Shown: positions 15,302 through 26,055 of the stretch, piece by piece
Numbering within the stretch: position 1 is the first letter of the stretch
How the letters are laid out: every line of letters begins with the position of its first letter
The notes under the pieces: generated by a model
Seen by the model: only the letters and a program-made list of their open reading frames with translations
Databases searched by the model: none
What the model was told of the DNA's origin: nothing
Position numbers and translations under genes: made by a program
NCBI GenBank assembly: GCA_030726065.1
Contig: JANREK010000006.1
Coordinates: 1-46,001, forward strand
Source of the DNA: Sediminibacterium sp.
GTDB lineage: Bacteria; Bacteroidota; Bacteroidia; Chitinophagales; Chitinophagaceae
Direction of reading: 5' to 3'
Length of the DNA: 46,001 nt

Positions 15302-18052
15302 ATGGAGTATCAATTTAGGGCCATTGAAAAGAAATGGCAAACTATTTGGCAGGAGAAAAAAGCATACCAGGTTAGCAATGAATCAAGCAAACCCAAGTGT
15401 TATGTATTGGATATGTTCCCTTATCCGAGTGGTGCAGGCTTGCATGTAGGTCATCCTTTGGGTTATATAGCTTCGGATATTTATAGTCGTTTTAAAAGAT
15501 TAAAAGGGTTTAATGTTTTGCATCCGATGGGGTATGATGCGTTTGGTTTACCGGCAGAACAATATGCCATTGAAAATGGGGTACATCCTGCCATCTGCAC
15601 CCATGATAATATTAACAATTTTCGAAAGCAATTAGACAATATTGGATTTTGTTACGATTGGGATAGAGAAGTCCGCACTTGTGATGCAACTTATTATAAA
15701 TGGACACAATGGATATTTTTACAACTTTTTAATAGTTATTTTGATCGCGCACAACAAAAGGCAACACCTATTCAAAATTTGGTGTCGGCATTTGAAAAGG
15801 AAGGAAATAAAAATCATCCCTGTCCAGTGGATGAGGTGAAAACATTCACGGCGGAAGATTGGAAATCCTATCCTGAAAAACAACAGCAAACTATTTTAAT
15901 GCATTACCGCTTGGCATTTTGCGGTATTGGGGAAGTGAATTGGTGTGCAGCATTGGGAACCGTACTAGCGAATGACGAAGTGATTAACGGCTTAAGTGAA
16001 AGAGGCGGTCATCCGGTGGAGAAGAAAAAATTAAGACAATGGTATTTACGTATCACAGAATATGCGGATAGATTATTAAGCGGATTAGAAACCATTCAGT
16101 TTAGTGATGCCATGAAGGAAATGCAATCCAATTGGATTGGAAAAAGCGAAGGTGCTGAAATAAATTTTGCAGTAAAAGACGCTACTGAAGTATTGCGTGT
16201 ATATACAACTCGCCCAGATACCATGTTTGGCGTTGACTTTATGGTGGTAGCGCCAGAGCATGCAATCATTGAAAAAATTGTTCCGAGTTCACATCAAGCA
16301 GAAGTAGCAAAATATATTGCTTATGTAAAAAGTAGAAGTGAGCGTGAAAGAATTGCAGAGAAAAAAATTACAGGATGTTTTACGGGCGCTTATGTAATTA
16401 ATCCATTCAATGGCGTTGAAATTCCTGTTTGGATTTCGGAATATGTTTTGGCAGGCTATGGAACGGGTGCAATTATGGCGGTGCCTTGTGGAGATGATCG
16501 TGATTTTAAATTTGCAAAACATTTTAATTTACCTATCACCAATATAATTGGAGATGCCTTTAATGGTTTGGAAGCGAATCCCACCAAAGAAGCCATTTTA
16601 AGTAATAGTGATTTTTTAAATGGCGTGGTACAAAAAGCAGCCATTGCAATTGTGAATGATAAAATTGAAGCATTGGGATTGGGTAATCGAAAAATAAATT
16701 ATCGTATGCGTGATGCTGCCTTTAGCAGACAGCGCTATTGGGGTGAACCATTCCCAATTAAATGGAATAATGGCATTGCTTATCCAATGGATGAGAAAGC
16801 GTTGCCTTTATTATTACCTAAGGTGGATCATTATGGCCCAGGCCCTGATGGGGAAGGGCCGCTAGCGAATATTCCTTCTTGGAAGGAAGCGCAATTGGAA
16901 ACCAATACCATGCCTGGATTTGCGGGAAGTAGTTGGTATTTTTTGCGTTATATGGATGCGCATAATGAAAATGAATTTTGTAGCAGAAAAGTGAGTGACT
17001 ATTGGGGACAGGTGGATTTATATATTGGTGGTACGGAGCATGCAGTAGGGCATTTACTATACAGTAGAATGTGGACCAAGGCGTTATGTGATTTAGGACA
17101 TATTGGGTTTGATGAGCCATATAAAAAATTATTGAATCAAGGAATGATTCAAGGAAGCTCTCGATTTGTTTATCGCAAAAGAGGAAGCTCCATTTTTGTT
17201 TCCGCTGGTTTAATTAAAGATTACGAAGTTGATCAGTTACATGTGGATGTAAATAAAGTGGACGGCGTTGAATTAGATACGGAAGCATTTAAAAAGTGGA
17301 AACCTGATTATGCGAATGCGGAATTTATTTTAGAAGATGGAAAATACATTTGTGGTGTAGAGGTTGAAAAAATGTCTAAGTCAAAGTTTAACACAGTAAA
17401 TCCTGATGATTTAGTAAACAAGTATGGCGCAGATACCTTTAGGATGTATGAAATGTTTTTAGGTCCGGTAGAGCAGAGCAAGCCATGGGATACGAAAGGG
17501 ATTGAGGGCGTACATCGCTTTTTGAAAAAGTTTTGGCGTTTGTTCTTTGACGAAATCAAAGGAGAGATATGGGTAGATGAGACAGCTAGTTTGGAAGAAT
17601 TAAAAGTGTTGCATAAAACCATTAAAAAAATTGAGGAAGATACCGATCGTCATAGCTTTAATACAGCGGTAAGTTCATTTATGATTTGTGTGAATGAATT
17701 ATATGATTTGGGTTGTCATAAAAAATCTGTTTTATCTGACTTGCTTGTTTTAATGGCGCCCTACGCGCCGCACTTTTGTGAGGAATTATGGCAGGTGTTA
17801 GGCAACGAGGGCTTGGTGATAGATGCTGCTTTCCCGATATTTGATGCGAAGTATGTTTTAGAAACAGCCAAGGATTACCCAGTAAGTATCAATGGTAAAA
17901 TGAGAACTAATATTGCGATTGATTTATCCTGCACTGAGCAAGAAGTGAGTGATATAGTAATGGCAAATGCGGTTGTTCAAAAGTGGATGGAAGGAAAGCC
18001 AGTAAAAAAACTAATTTTCGTGAAGGGTAAAATGATAAATGTTGTAATTTAA
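15302..18052 (+). CDS. leuS: Leucyl-tRNA synthetase
   Basis: A 916-residue class I synthetase charging tRNA-Leu. The HIGH-type motif is HVGH (48-51, in GAGLHVGHPLGY) and the KMSKS loop is intact (690-694). The editing domain has TTRPDTMFGVDFMVVAPEH and GTGAIMAVPCGDDRDFKFA with the Asp used in hydrolysis of mischarged tRNA. A long segment between the catalytic core and KMSKS (LDTEAFKKWKPDYANAEF) is a Bacteroidota-type insertion. C-terminal anticodon-binding helices (LLVLMAPYAPHFCEELW) follow. Divergent from ftsX. A tRNA-Leu(UAG) substrate gene occurs at 39719. Confidence 0.98.
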   Translation: MEYQFRAIEKKWQTIWQEKKAYQVSNESSKPKCYVLDMFPYPSGAGLHVGHPLGYIASDIYSRFKRLKGFNVLHPMGYDAFGLPAEQYAIENGVHPAICTHDNINNFRKQLDNIGFCYDWDREVRTCDATYYKWTQWIFLQLFNSYFDRAQQKATPIQNLVSAFEKEGNKNHPCPVDEVKTFTAEDWKSYPEKQQQTILMHYRLAFCGIGEVNWCAALGTVLANDEVINGLSERGGHPVEKKKLRQWYLRITEYADRLLSGLETIQFSDAMKEMQSNWIGKSEGAEINFAVKDATEVLRVYTTRPDTMFGVDFMVVAPEHAIIEKIVPSSHQAEVAKYIAYVKSRSERERIAEKKITGCFTGAYVINPFNGVEIPVWISEYVLAGYGTGAIMAVPCGDDRDFKFAKHFNLPITNIIGDAFNGLEANPTKEAILSNSDFLNGVVQKAAIAIVNDKIEALGLGNRKINYRMRDAAFSRQRYWGEPFPIKWNNGIAYPMDEKALPLLLPKVDHYGPGPDGEGPLANIPSWKEAQLETNTMPGFAGSSWYFLRYMDAHNENEFCSRKVSDYWGQVDLYIGGTEHAVGHLLYSRMWTKALCDLGHIGFDEPYKKLLNQGMIQGSSRFVYRKRGSSIFVSAGLIKDYEVDQLHVDVNKVDGVELDTEAFKKWKPDYANAEFILEDGKYICGVEVEKMSKSKFNTVNPDDLVNKYGADTFRMYEMFLGPVEQSKPWDTKGIEGVHRFLKKFWRLFFDEIKGEIWVDETASLEELKVLHKTIKKIEEDTDRHSFNTAVSSFMICVNELYDLGCHKKSVLSDLLVLMAPYAPHFCEELWQVLGNEGLVIDAAFPIFDAKYVLETAKDYPVSINGKMRTNIAIDLSCTEQEVSDIVMANAVVQKWMEGKPVKKLIFVKGKMINVVI

Positions 18053-18121
18053 ATAATGGTGGATAATTAAAATCCGAATGGAGTAATCAAAAATGGGTTA
18101 AATGATTTTTAAAAAATAATT

Positions 18122-20230
18122 ATGAAAAAACAGCTACTTTTTTTAACTAGTATTTTTTGTGTGATGCTTTTGCAAGCGCAAATGCGCATGCCGCAATCTA
18201 ATTTACCAAGATTTAATCGTTGGTTGAATAATGATGAATTTGTTATAAATACAAAATTAAAAGCAGGGACTACTTCAGCTGATTATGTATATAATATAAA
18301 TACAGAAGCATACACGCTTGCACCTGCTGCTATTATGAAGGAAGAGGCAACGGTTAGTTTAAAAAACGGGGAAGTATCGATTAAGGTTAGTGGTGTTGAA
18401 ACTTTTTTAACATCGGATAAAGGCGACAAAAAAAATCCACAACTTTCACCGGATGGTCAATTTGTGGGTTATACAAAGGATAATAATTTATATACAGTGG
18501 GGGTTGCAGATAAAAAAGTAACTGCCATTACTGCTGAAAAAGAAAGTGGGATATTAAATGGCTATGCGAGCTGGGTATATTTTGAAGAAATTTTTGGCCG
18601 TCCTTCTCAATACCGTGCATTTTGGTGGAGCCCAGATAGCAAATTTATTTCTTTTATGCGTTTTGATGAAAGTAAGGTACCTATGTTCCCTATCTATAAT
18701 AGTGAAGGGCTGCATGGCTTTGTAGAGGAAACGCGTTATCCAAAAGTGGGTGATCCTAATCCTACAGTAAAAATTGGTTGGGCAACACCAACTGGTGGCA
18801 AAATTACTTGGGCTGATTTTAATGACCAAGAAGACCAGTATTTTGGATGGCCTATTTGGAATCCCAATAACAAAAGTATGTGGTTGCCATGGATGGATCG
18901 TGGACAAAATAACTTAAAAATTTATGAATTGGATATGACTTCTGGTGCTAAGAAAGAAGTGTACAAAGAGTATCAAAAAACATGGATCGACTTAGAGGAC
19001 AGGGTGAGTGGTCGTATTAATTTTATAGCCAACAACGAAGGTTATATTGCACAGTCGGATGCATCGGGTTGGAATCAGTTGTATTTGTATAATATGAATG
19101 GACAATTAATCAATCCAATCACGAACGGAAAGTTTACCGTTACAGGAATTAAACTAATTGATGAAAAAATAAGGTCCATTTATTTTACTGCACGCGGATT
19201 AGAAAATTCAGCACGTGGCGATTTTTATGTTGTCAATTTTGATGGGAAAAATTTAAAGCGACTTTCTATAGGTGATTATAATTATGCGCAAGTATATTTA
19301 TCACCGAATGCAAAAAGATTTGTATCTGTTTATAGTAATGTAAACACACCGACTACGGTTGCTTTAGTAGATCGTAAAGACAAAAATCCAGTCGTTACCG
19401 TTTTGGGAACTGCTGTTGACTCTAGTTTTAAGGCTGAAAATTTTGCCAAAACAGAATTAATTAGAATTAAAAGCGCGGATGGTTTATTTGAATTACCAGT
19501 GCTTGTTACCTGGCCTAAGAATATGGATCCAAATAAAAAATATCCCTTAATGGTGAGCATTTATGGGGGTCCAAATGCAGGAACAGTCATGGATAGTTGG
19601 TCCAATCCAGAAATGAAAGAAAACTGGGCGAAGGAAGGAATGATACAAGTGGCATTTGATCACCGTGCGAGTGGACATTTTGGAAAGGAAGGCGTGAACT
19701 ATATGTATCGTAATTTAGGCTATTGGGAAATGCAGGATTATATGACCATGGCGAAGTGGTTTATTGCGAATGGTAGTGCAGATCCTAAAAAAATTGCCAT
19801 CACTGGATTTAGTTATGGGGGTTATATGAGTTGCTATGCTTTAACTTATGGGGCTGATGTATTTACACATGCAATGGCAGGTGGTAGTGTTACAGCTTGG
19901 GAGTTATATGATTCGCATTACACAGAAAGATTCATGGATACGCAAAAGGAAAATCCAGAAGGGTATAAGTCCGGTAGTGTAATGACACATGTTAAAAATT
20001 TTAAAGGGGTATTGCAATTAGTACATGGCACCATGGATGATAATGTACACATGCAAAATTCGATACAGTTATTAAGTGCTTTACAGGATAATGGTAAGGA
20101 TGTTGAATTTATGTTGTATCCAGGCGGACGACATGGATGGGGCGGTGCCAAAGGCAAACACTTCAGTGATTTGAAAAATAAATTTATTTATAAATACTTA
20201 TTAGAAAAGCTAGTTCCTGCAACCAAATAA
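18122..20230 (+). CDS. S9-family dipeptidyl peptidase (DPP-IV-like)
   Basis: A 702-residue secreted serine peptidase. Signal peptide [20 protein letters not shown]; an N-terminal beta-propeller (DPPIV_N type, with [24 protein letters not shown] Glu-containing substrate motif near 150); then an alpha/beta-hydrolase domain with nucleophile Ser564 in GFSYGGYMS, Asp640 in MDDNVH and His671 in GGRHGW. Members release N-terminal dipeptides, often Xaa-Pro, in the periplasm. The EE pair in the propeller that binds the free N-terminus supports dipeptidyl activity. ruvB follows after 10 bases and is probably co-transcribed. Confidence 0.93.
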   Translation: MKKQLLFLTSIFCVMLLQAQMRMPQSNLPRFNRWLNNDEFVINTKLKAGTTSADYVYNINTEAYTLAPAAIMKEEATVSLKNGEVSIKVSGVETFLTSDKGDKKNPQLSPDGQFVGYTKDNNLYTVGVADKKVTAITAEKESGILNGYASWVYFEEIFGRPSQYRAFWWSPDSKFISFMRFDESKVPMFPIYNSEGLHGFVEETRYPKVGDPNPTVKIGWATPTGGKITWADFNDQEDQYFGWPIWNPNNKSMWLPWMDRGQNNLKIYELDMTSGAKKEVYKEYQKTWIDLEDRVSGRINFIANNEGYIAQSDASGWNQLYLYNMNGQLINPITNGKFTVTGIKLIDEKIRSIYFTARGLENSARGDFYVVNFDGKNLKRLSIGDYNYAQVYLSPNAKRFVSVYSNVNTPTTVALVDRKDKNPVVTVLGTAVDSSFKAENFAKTELIRIKSADGLFELPVLVTWPKNMDPNKKYPLMVSIYGGPNAGTVMDSWSNPEMKENWAKEGMIQVAFDHRASGHFGKEGVNYMYRNLGYWEMQDYMTMAKWFIANGSADPKKIAITGFSYGGYMSCYALTYGADVFTHAMAGGSVTAWELYDSHYTERFMDTQKENPEGYKSGSVMTHVKNFKGVLQLVHGTMDDNVHMQNSIQLLSALQDNGKDVEFMLYPGGRHGWGGAKGKHFSDLKNKFIYKYLLEKLVPATK

Positions 20231-20240
20231 AAAAATATTC

Positions 20241-21278
20241 ATGTCCAATCCAATTTTAGATAGTTCGAATAATAGTTCAAACCCTTTAGACAAGGAGTTT
20301 GAAAATAGTATTCGTCCAAGGGAGATGGACGCGTTTGCTGGCCAGCCTCAGCTCATTGAAAATTTAAGCATTTTTATCAAGGCTGCTAAAATGAGGGGCG
20401 AGGCCTTGGATCATATTTTATTTCATGGCCCTCCTGGTTTGGGTAAGACCACCTTAAGCCGAATTGTTGCCAATGAAATGGGTGTTCAAATTAAAGAAAC
20501 ATCGGGTCCAGTGATTGAAAAACCCAGCGACTTAGCAGGCTTATTAACCAGTTTGGAAGCGAATGATGTTTTATTTATCGATGAGATACACCGTTTAAGT
20601 ACCGTAGTGGAAGAATACTTGTATGCTGCAATGGAGGATTATAAAATTGATATCATGATTGATACGGGCCCCAATGCACGTAGCATTCAAATTAATTTAA
20701 ATCCATTTACATTAGTAGGCGCGACTACGCGAAGTGGTTTATTAACGGCACCTTTATTATCAAGGTTTGGTATCAAATCAAGATTGGAATATTATCCTGC
20801 CACCGTTATTGAAAAAATTATTTTAAGAAGCTCACAAATATTGGATGTTAAAATTAATGCAGATGCGGCAGGGGAAATTTCAAGAAGAAGTAGGGGCACG
20901 CCGCGTATTGCCAACGGACTACTAAGACGTGTACGTGACTTTGCACAAGTATTAAATGATGGATCTGTGGATATTGGTATTACCAAACACGCATTAAAAG
21001 CGTTGAATGTTGATGAGCATGGCTTGGATGAAATGGATAACCGTATATTATTAGCAATTATAGAAAAGTTCAAGGGAGGCCCTGTAGGAATTACAACGAT
21101 TGCCACTGCGGTAGGTGAGGAGTCGGGTACCATTGAGGAAGTATACGAGCCTTTTTTAATTCAGGAAGGTTTTTTACAACGCACACCCCGAGGTCGTGAG
21201 GTAACAGATAAAGCATATAGACATTTGGGCAAACAAAAAGCCCGAGGCCATTCTGATAACCCCGAGCTTTTTCGTTAA
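20241..21278 (+). CDS. ruvB: Holliday junction branch migration helicase RuvB
   Basis: A 345-residue AAA+ motor that with RuvA drives branch migration. Walker [10 protein letters not shown] (63-71), Walker B FIDEIHRL (DEIH 114-117), sensor/arginine-finger segment [18 protein letters not shown], and a C-terminal winged-helix DNA-binding domain ([20 protein letters not shown]). Length is normal. The last 14 codons encode an imperfect terminator hairpin (21235-21272), so the transcript ends within a few bases of the stop. Confidence 0.98.
   Translation: MSNPILDSSNNSSNPLDKEFENSIRPREMDAFAGQPQLIENLSIFIKAAKMRGEALDHILFHGPPGLGKTTLSRIVANEMGVQIKETSGPVIEKPSDLAGLLTSLEANDVLFIDEIHRLSTVVEEYLYAAMEDYKIDIMIDTGPNARSIQINLNPFTLVGATTRSGLLTAPLLSRFGIKSRLEYYPATVIEKIILRSSQILDVKINADAAGEISRRSRGTPRIANGLLRRVRDFAQVLNDGSVDIGITKHALKALNVDEHGLDEMDNRILLAIIEKFKGGPVGITTIATAVGEESGTIEEVYEPFLIQEGFLQRTPRGREVTDKAYRHLGKQKARGHSDNPELFR
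21235..21272 (+). terminator. Terminator embedded in the 3' end of ruvB
   Basis: AAAAAGC (21235-21241) pairs with GCTTTTT (21266-21272); the stem continues inward with two mismatches to give 11 pairs around a 12-nt loop. The T-run is the right arm itself and the stop codon is 4 bases further. The opposite strand carries the converging response-regulator gene. Confidence 0.55.
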
Positions 21279-21315
21279 TTTATTTGTTGCGAATTTGAAC
21301 CGCTATTAAAATTCG

Positions 21316-22014
21316 TTATTGCACCACTAATCGGAAACCATTCCCGTGAATGTTTACGATTTCTATTTTTTCATCTTCCTTTAAGTACTTTCTTAATTTG
21401 GCAATATACACATCCATACTTCTACCATTAAAGTAAGTATCGCTACCCCATATTTTTTTAAGTGCTTTTTCGCGGGTTACCAAGTCGTTCTTATTTTCCG
21501 CCAACATTTTAAGCAACTCGTTTTCCTTAGGGGATAATACTTGTATTTTTTGGTTGAATTTTAATTCACGTAACTTGGGATTAAAATGGTAACCAGCCAA
21601 ATCAAATTCTATATTGTCTGCAACTTTATTGTCATCTTCATTGCGTTTGATAATTGCCTTAATTTTTAATAACAATACTTCACTGTCAAAAGGTTTGGTG
21701 ATATAATCATCAGCCCCTAATTTGTAGCCAGTGATAATATCTTCCTTTAAAGTTTTAGCACTTAAAAAAAACAAAGGCACATCAGGATCAATGTCTCTAA
21801 TCTCCTCGGCAAGGGTAAATCCATCCACATGCGGCATCATGACATCTAATAAGCATAAGTCAAACTTTTCACGCTGAAAAGCGCCCAAGCCCAAACGGCC
21901 ATCACGCTCTAAGGTTACTTCGTAATCATTTAACTCTAAGTAGTTTTTAAGTACCAAACCCAAATTGCTGTCGTCCTCGCACAACAAAATTTTACTTGTT
22001 TTTTTATCTTCCAT
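21316..22014 (-). CDS. OmpR-family response regulator (RprY-like)
   Basis: A 232-residue two-component regulator. Receiver domain residues 7-125 with acidic pocket CEDD (12-15), phospho-acceptor Asp57 in LLDVMMP, and Lys107 in DYITKPF; then a winged-helix DNA-binding domain (ENELLKMLAENKNDLVTREKAL, WGSDTYFNGRSMDVYIAKLRKYL, IHGNGFRLV). It resembles Bacteroides RprY. No histidine kinase gene is adjacent, so it is an orphan here and its partner must be encoded elsewhere. It is 78 bases downstream of recQ on the same strand and convergent with ruvB. Confidence 0.92.
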   Translation of the reverse strand: MEDKKTSKILLCEDDSNLGLVLKNYLELNDYEVTLERDGRLGLGAFQREKFDLCLLDVMMPHVDGFTLAEEIRDIDPDVPLFFLSAKTLKEDIITGYKLGADDYITKPFDSEVLLLKIKAIIKRNEDDNKVADNIEFDLAGYHFNPKLRELKFNQKIQVLSPKENELLKMLAENKNDLVTREKALKKIWGSDTYFNGRSMDVYIAKLRKYLKEDEKIEIVNIHGNGFRLVVQ

Positions 22015-22092
22015 ATTGATTGCTTTGTGTAAAGAAACGCTTTTTAATTATTGTTGCTAAAAAAGGATTTCCAATGTTTTGTTAAAATATAC

Positions 22093-23805
22093 CTATTTCT
22101 TCGTACTTGTACAAAGGTCGCATATTTTACATGGGGTTGGATTTATTTCGCCAAAATATTTGGCCAAAAAAACACTGCGACAACTTGCATTTTGACCCCA
22201 TAAATAGTCTGAAAAATGCTTAATTCTGTCCTGAAATGCCTTTAACCTTGCTTGGTAATTATCCAAGTCAATGGTAATATGTGCGGCCGCAGCTCGATTC
22301 CATATAAATTGCACTACTGGTTGGTTTTCCTTTTGTTCAAAACTGATCATGCCATGTTTTTGCAAAAGTGATAAGCTATTTAAAACAAATGGAATATCTC
22401 TTTGTAAAAGATTTGCCAATAAATTTTCATTGATGAACTGCGGACTATCTAATATACTTCCATAACTACGCAATAGGGTTTTAAGCACAATGGCGCCTAT
22501 ATTGTTTTCCTTTTCAAAGTGGTCCATCATTGTACGATCTGCCAATACTTGCACCAAGGAGGGTTTAAAGGAACTTGGTGAAAATTTTACATGTCCTTCC
22601 TGTTCGATCCATTGCAAAGCATTGCGTGCAGTCATTTTATCCCACTCAAATCGTGTGCAAAAAGTATCAAAGTCAAATAAAAATTGCTGTTTTTCACCCA
22701 TACCAATCGGAAGTTGCACATAGTCAGCCAAGTCCTGATAAACTTTTTTTATGGTAGCGATGGAAGGATATTTTTTTTCTTGTACCGTTTTCCAATAATC
22801 CCAGTCGTTTTGTTGAAACAATAAAATAGCTGCGGCTCCTTGGCCATCACGACCTGCCCTTCCTGCTTCTTGATAATATTGTTCCAAACTTCCTGGGATA
22901 TCATAATGTATCACCGCTTGTACACTACTTTTATTAATGCCCATACCAAAGGCACTGGTACATACCATGATTTGAATTTCATCATTCATCCAGGCACGTT
23001 GATTGTGTTGCCTGGTTTCAATGGAAAGACCCGCGTGGTATTCTTCGACTTTGTACTTGTAGGCTTTTAATAAATTAGTCAACTGACTTACATTGTTGCG
23101 TGTATTACAATATATGATGATAGCCCCTTTTATTTCGTTTAAAATTAAACGGCAGCTGTGCAACTTAACGGGTACCAGATGAATACTGTATTTTAAATTA
23201 GGTCGTAAAAATTGATCTGTAATAACAGTAGCTTTTTGTAATGCCAATTGTTTGATGATGTCTTTCTGCACTATTGGAATGGCGGATGCAGTCATCGCTA
23301 AAATGGGCACTTTTGGAAAAAGCTTTTTTAAAATACTTAATTTCCTATAGGCTGGTCTAAAGTCATAGCCCCACTGTGAAATACAATGCGCTTCATCAAT
23401 GGCAAATAGTTGGATGTTTAATTGCGCTAAAAATGTTTGAAAATTTTTTTGCACTAATTTCTCAGGGCTACAATAAATAAATTGGTACCTCCCCCTTTTT
23501 GCATCGCTTAAAATAATTTCCTCCGCATCAGGTGTAATCTGACCACCTAGGTTTACGGCTGAAATATTTTTATCTAACAAATCCTTTACTTGATCCTGCA
23601 TTAAAGCAATCAAAGGACTAATCACCACGCATATACCGCCATTAGTTATGGTAGGTACTTGAAAACACATGGATTTTCCTGCGCCCGTTGGAAGCAAGGT
23701 CAATACATCATTGCCCGCTAAAACAGCATCAATCACTGCCTCTTGTTGTGGCCTAAATATTTCATAGCCCCAATATTGCTTTAATATTTGTACTGTATTT
23801 TTCAA
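22093..23805 (-). CDS. RecQ-family ATP-dependent DNA helicase
   Basis: A 570-residue 3'-5' DNA helicase. Walker A GAGKS (41-45), DEAH box (137-140) followed by CISQWGYDFRPAYRKL, the RecQ aromatic-rich loop, and motif VI QEAGRAGRDGQG. A four-cysteine zinc site is at the extreme C-terminus (C542, C559, C562, C565), after a winged-helix-like region, and there is no HRDC domain. This order and length match the short RecQ-like family common in Bacteroidota rather than E. coli RecQ. It begins 5 bases after the copper ATPase stop, so the two are probably co-transcribed. Confidence 0.93.
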   Translation of the reverse strand: MKNTVQILKQYWGYEIFRPQQEAVIDAVLAGNDVLTLLPTGAGKSMCFQVPTITNGGICVVISPLIALMQDQVKDLLDKNISAVNLGGQITPDAEEIILSDAKRGRYQFIYCSPEKLVQKNFQTFLAQLNIQLFAIDEAHCISQWGYDFRPAYRKLSILKKLFPKVPILAMTASAIPIVQKDIIKQLALQKATVITDQFLRPNLKYSIHLVPVKLHSCRLILNEIKGAIIIYCNTRNNVSQLTNLLKAYKYKVEEYHAGLSIETRQHNQRAWMNDEIQIMVCTSAFGMGINKSSVQAVIHYDIPGSLEQYYQEAGRAGRDGQGAAAILLFQQNDWDYWKTVQEKKYPSIATIKKVYQDLADYVQLPIGMGEKQQFLFDFDTFCTRFEWDKMTARNALQWIEQEGHVKFSPSSFKPSLVQVLADRTMMDHFEKENNIGAIVLKTLLRSYGSILDSPQFINENLLANLLQRDIPFVLNSLSLLQKHGMISFEQKENQPVVQFIWNRAAAAHITIDLDNYQARLKAFQDRIKHFSDYLWGQNASCRSVFLAKYFGEINPTPCKICDLCTSTKK

Positions 23806-23810
23806 AAAGG

Positions 23811-25955
23811 TTACACTAATTTTTTCTTAAATAACCTTAATGAATTTATTGCCAATACCACATCACTTAATCCCATAATTAATGCACCATAAGTAGGTCC
23901 CCAAGTACCTAATAATCCTAATGCTGCAACAGGGATGGCAATAATATTATAGGAGAATGCCCAAATCAAATTTTCCTTAATGGTTTCATAGGTTCTTTTA
24001 CCTAAGCCCAATGCCATCGGTAAATTTTTCAATCCTTGGTTCATTAAAATTACCTGTGCAGTTTGTATGGCAATATGTGATGCGTTACTTAATGAAATTC
24101 CAATGGTTGCTTTAGCTAGCGCCGGTGCATCATTGATACCGTCACCCACCATTGCCGTAGGATATTTTTTTACAAAATTATCAAGTTGCGTTAACTTATC
24201 TGCAGGGCTTTGTTCGCCAATAATTTCTTGGATGCCTAATGCTTTTCCTATTTTATCACATTTGGATTGTCGGTCACCACTTAATAAAATAGTATGTACT
24301 CCTTGTTGGTGTAATGTTTCAATCACCAATTTTGCATCGGGTCTTATTTCATCTTCCACATCAATCCAGCCAATGAGTTGGTTATTTTTTTGAATATAAA
24401 TATTGTGATCATCCTCCTTGTAGTTTTGATCTGCTAGTGTTTTGAAGGAACCTGCCCAATATTGATTGCCTTCTTTGTCTGTGGCGTTGATACCTAATCC
24501 TTTCACTTCTTCAATTTTACCCCAAGGAATTGCATTGCTTGTTTTCCATTCTAAGCTGATACATTTGGCAATAGGGTGGTTCGAATATTTTTCCAACGCA
24601 TACACCAATGATTTAAAATCAGCCTCAGGGGTACCATCTACAATTTTATATTGCGTCACTGAGAAATGTCCCGTGGTTAAGGTGCCGGTTTTGTCAAAAA
24701 CCACTTGCTTAATATCTTTAAATGTTTCTAAACTTTTTGCATTTTTAAATAAAACACCGTTGCGCGCGCCTCTTCCCAATCCAACCGCAATAGCTGCTGG
24801 TGTAGCCAATCCCATCGCGCATGGGCAGGAGATGACCAATACAGCGATGGCGCGCAACATGCTTTCCCCAAAACCAATATTTTCACCTAATGCATTATGT
24901 GCAAAAAAATAATTCAAAACCAAGGTAGCAACCGCAATACTTAAAACCAATGGAACAAATACGGCACTTATTTTATCGGCTAAAATTTGCACGGGTGGTT
25001 TTTCGCTTTGTGCAGCTTTCACCATTTTTAAAATATTAGCAAGGACGGTGTCATCGCCAACAGCAGTTACATAGGCTTTAAGGCTTCCATCTTGAATGGT
25101 GCTTCCGCCTAATAACAAATCATTTTTTTTGCGTTGCACAGGTACGCTTTCTCCGGTAACGATCGATTCATTGACATTCGCTTCGCCCCATAATATTTTT
25201 GAATCCATCGGCACTGTCTCGCCCGAGTTAATTAAAATTATATCGCCCACTTTTAAGGTGGTACTTTCTACATTAAAAATAATTTCTTTGTGATTTTCAT
25301 CAAACACAATCATATTCGCCATTACTTTTTGCGCCTTCACTAAATCTTTTAATGCACGTTGGGTGGATTGTATGCTTGCATCCTCCATGTAATTACCAAA
25401 AAATACCAAAGTGATAATGGTGGCGGTGGTTTCATAATATGCAAATCCAATACCTAATTCCATCAGCGTGCCGTATAAGCTATAACCAAATGAAGCAATT
25501 GCACCTATGGCAACGAGTACATTCATGTTCGGAATACCACCGCGAATACTATGCCAGGCACTTTTCCCAAAATAACTCATGCCAATTATAAATACCGGTA
25601 AAGTTAATCCGAGTTGCACATAAGGGTTCATCATCCAGTGAATATGAACGCCAGGTAACATGTGCATTAAAAGTGGCAGCGTAAACACAAAACTAAAAAG
25701 GGCGCGTTCTCCATTATTATCCAACCACTTTTTTTTAGCGCCTGCTTCCTCCTGTCCTCTTACTTTATATCCCAAACCTTGTATGCCTTTGATGAGGGTA
25801 TCTTTAGTAATATTTTCGGGCATGTCAAATTGCACTTCACCTTCCATGAAATTCACCTTGGGTTCACTGATTCCCTTTGTCTGTAAATATTTGTGAATCG
25901 ATAAGGCACAATTGGTGCAACTCATGCCATCTACTTTCCATTGAACTGATTCCAT
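23811..25955 (-). CDS. copA: Copper-translocating P1B-type ATPase
   Basis: A 714-residue inner-membrane pump, predicted to export Cu(I). One N-terminal heavy-metal-associated domain with GMSCTNC (Cys13, Cys16), eight transmembrane helices, the CPC metal-binding motif (Cys377, Cys379 in ISCPCAMGLATP), phosphorylation Asp421 in FDKTGTLTTG, the HP motif NHPIAK, and MVGDGINDAPALAKA. These define the P1B-1 (copper) class, although metal is inferred. A near-consensus minus-strand box TATCTTTA lies at 25975-25982. No copper regulator or chaperone gene is nearby. Confidence 0.94.
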   Translation of the reverse strand: MESVQWKVDGMSCTNCALSIHKYLQTKGISEPKVNFMEGEVQFDMPENITKDTLIKGIQGLGYKVRGQEEAGAKKKWLDNNGERALFSFVFTLPLLMHMLPGVHIHWMMNPYVQLGLTLPVFIIGMSYFGKSAWHSIRGGIPNMNVLVAIGAIASFGYSLYGTLMELGIGFAYYETTATIITLVFFGNYMEDASIQSTQRALKDLVKAQKVMANMIVFDENHKEIIFNVESTTLKVGDIILINSGETVPMDSKILWGEANVNESIVTGESVPVQRKKNDLLLGGSTIQDGSLKAYVTAVGDDTVLANILKMVKAAQSEKPPVQILADKISAVFVPLVLSIAVATLVLNYFFAHNALGENIGFGESMLRAIAVLVISCPCAMGLATPAAIAVGLGRGARNGVLFKNAKSLETFKDIKQVVFDKTGTLTTGHFSVTQYKIVDGTPEADFKSLVYALEKYSNHPIAKCISLEWKTSNAIPWGKIEEVKGLGINATDKEGNQYWAGSFKTLADQNYKEDDHNIYIQKNNQLIGWIDVEDEIRPDAKLVIETLHQQGVHTILLSGDRQSKCDKIGKALGIQEIIGEQSPADKLTQLDNFVKKYPTAMVGDGINDAPALAKATIGISLSNASHIAIQTAQVILMNQGLKNLPMALGLGKRTYETIKENLIWAFSYNIIAIPVAALGLLGTWGPTYGALIMGLSDVVLAINSLRLFKKKLV

Positions 25956-26043
25956 ATTAAAAACATTTATAGGGTAAAGATACGAAGCATTTTGACCATA
26001 TAATAAAGCATTAATACCCTTTTAAACATTGTATATGTTCACT

Positions 26044-26051
26044 TATCTTTG
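26044..26051 (+). promoter_or_regulatory. -7 promoter box of tsaE (leaderless arrangement)
   Basis: TATCTTTG fits TAnnTTTG and ends 4 bases before the ATG at 26056. The box lies inside the longer TTG-started frame (26029), which argues for the downstream start and a leaderless mRNA. Confidence 0.5.
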
Positions 26052-26055
26052 CAAC

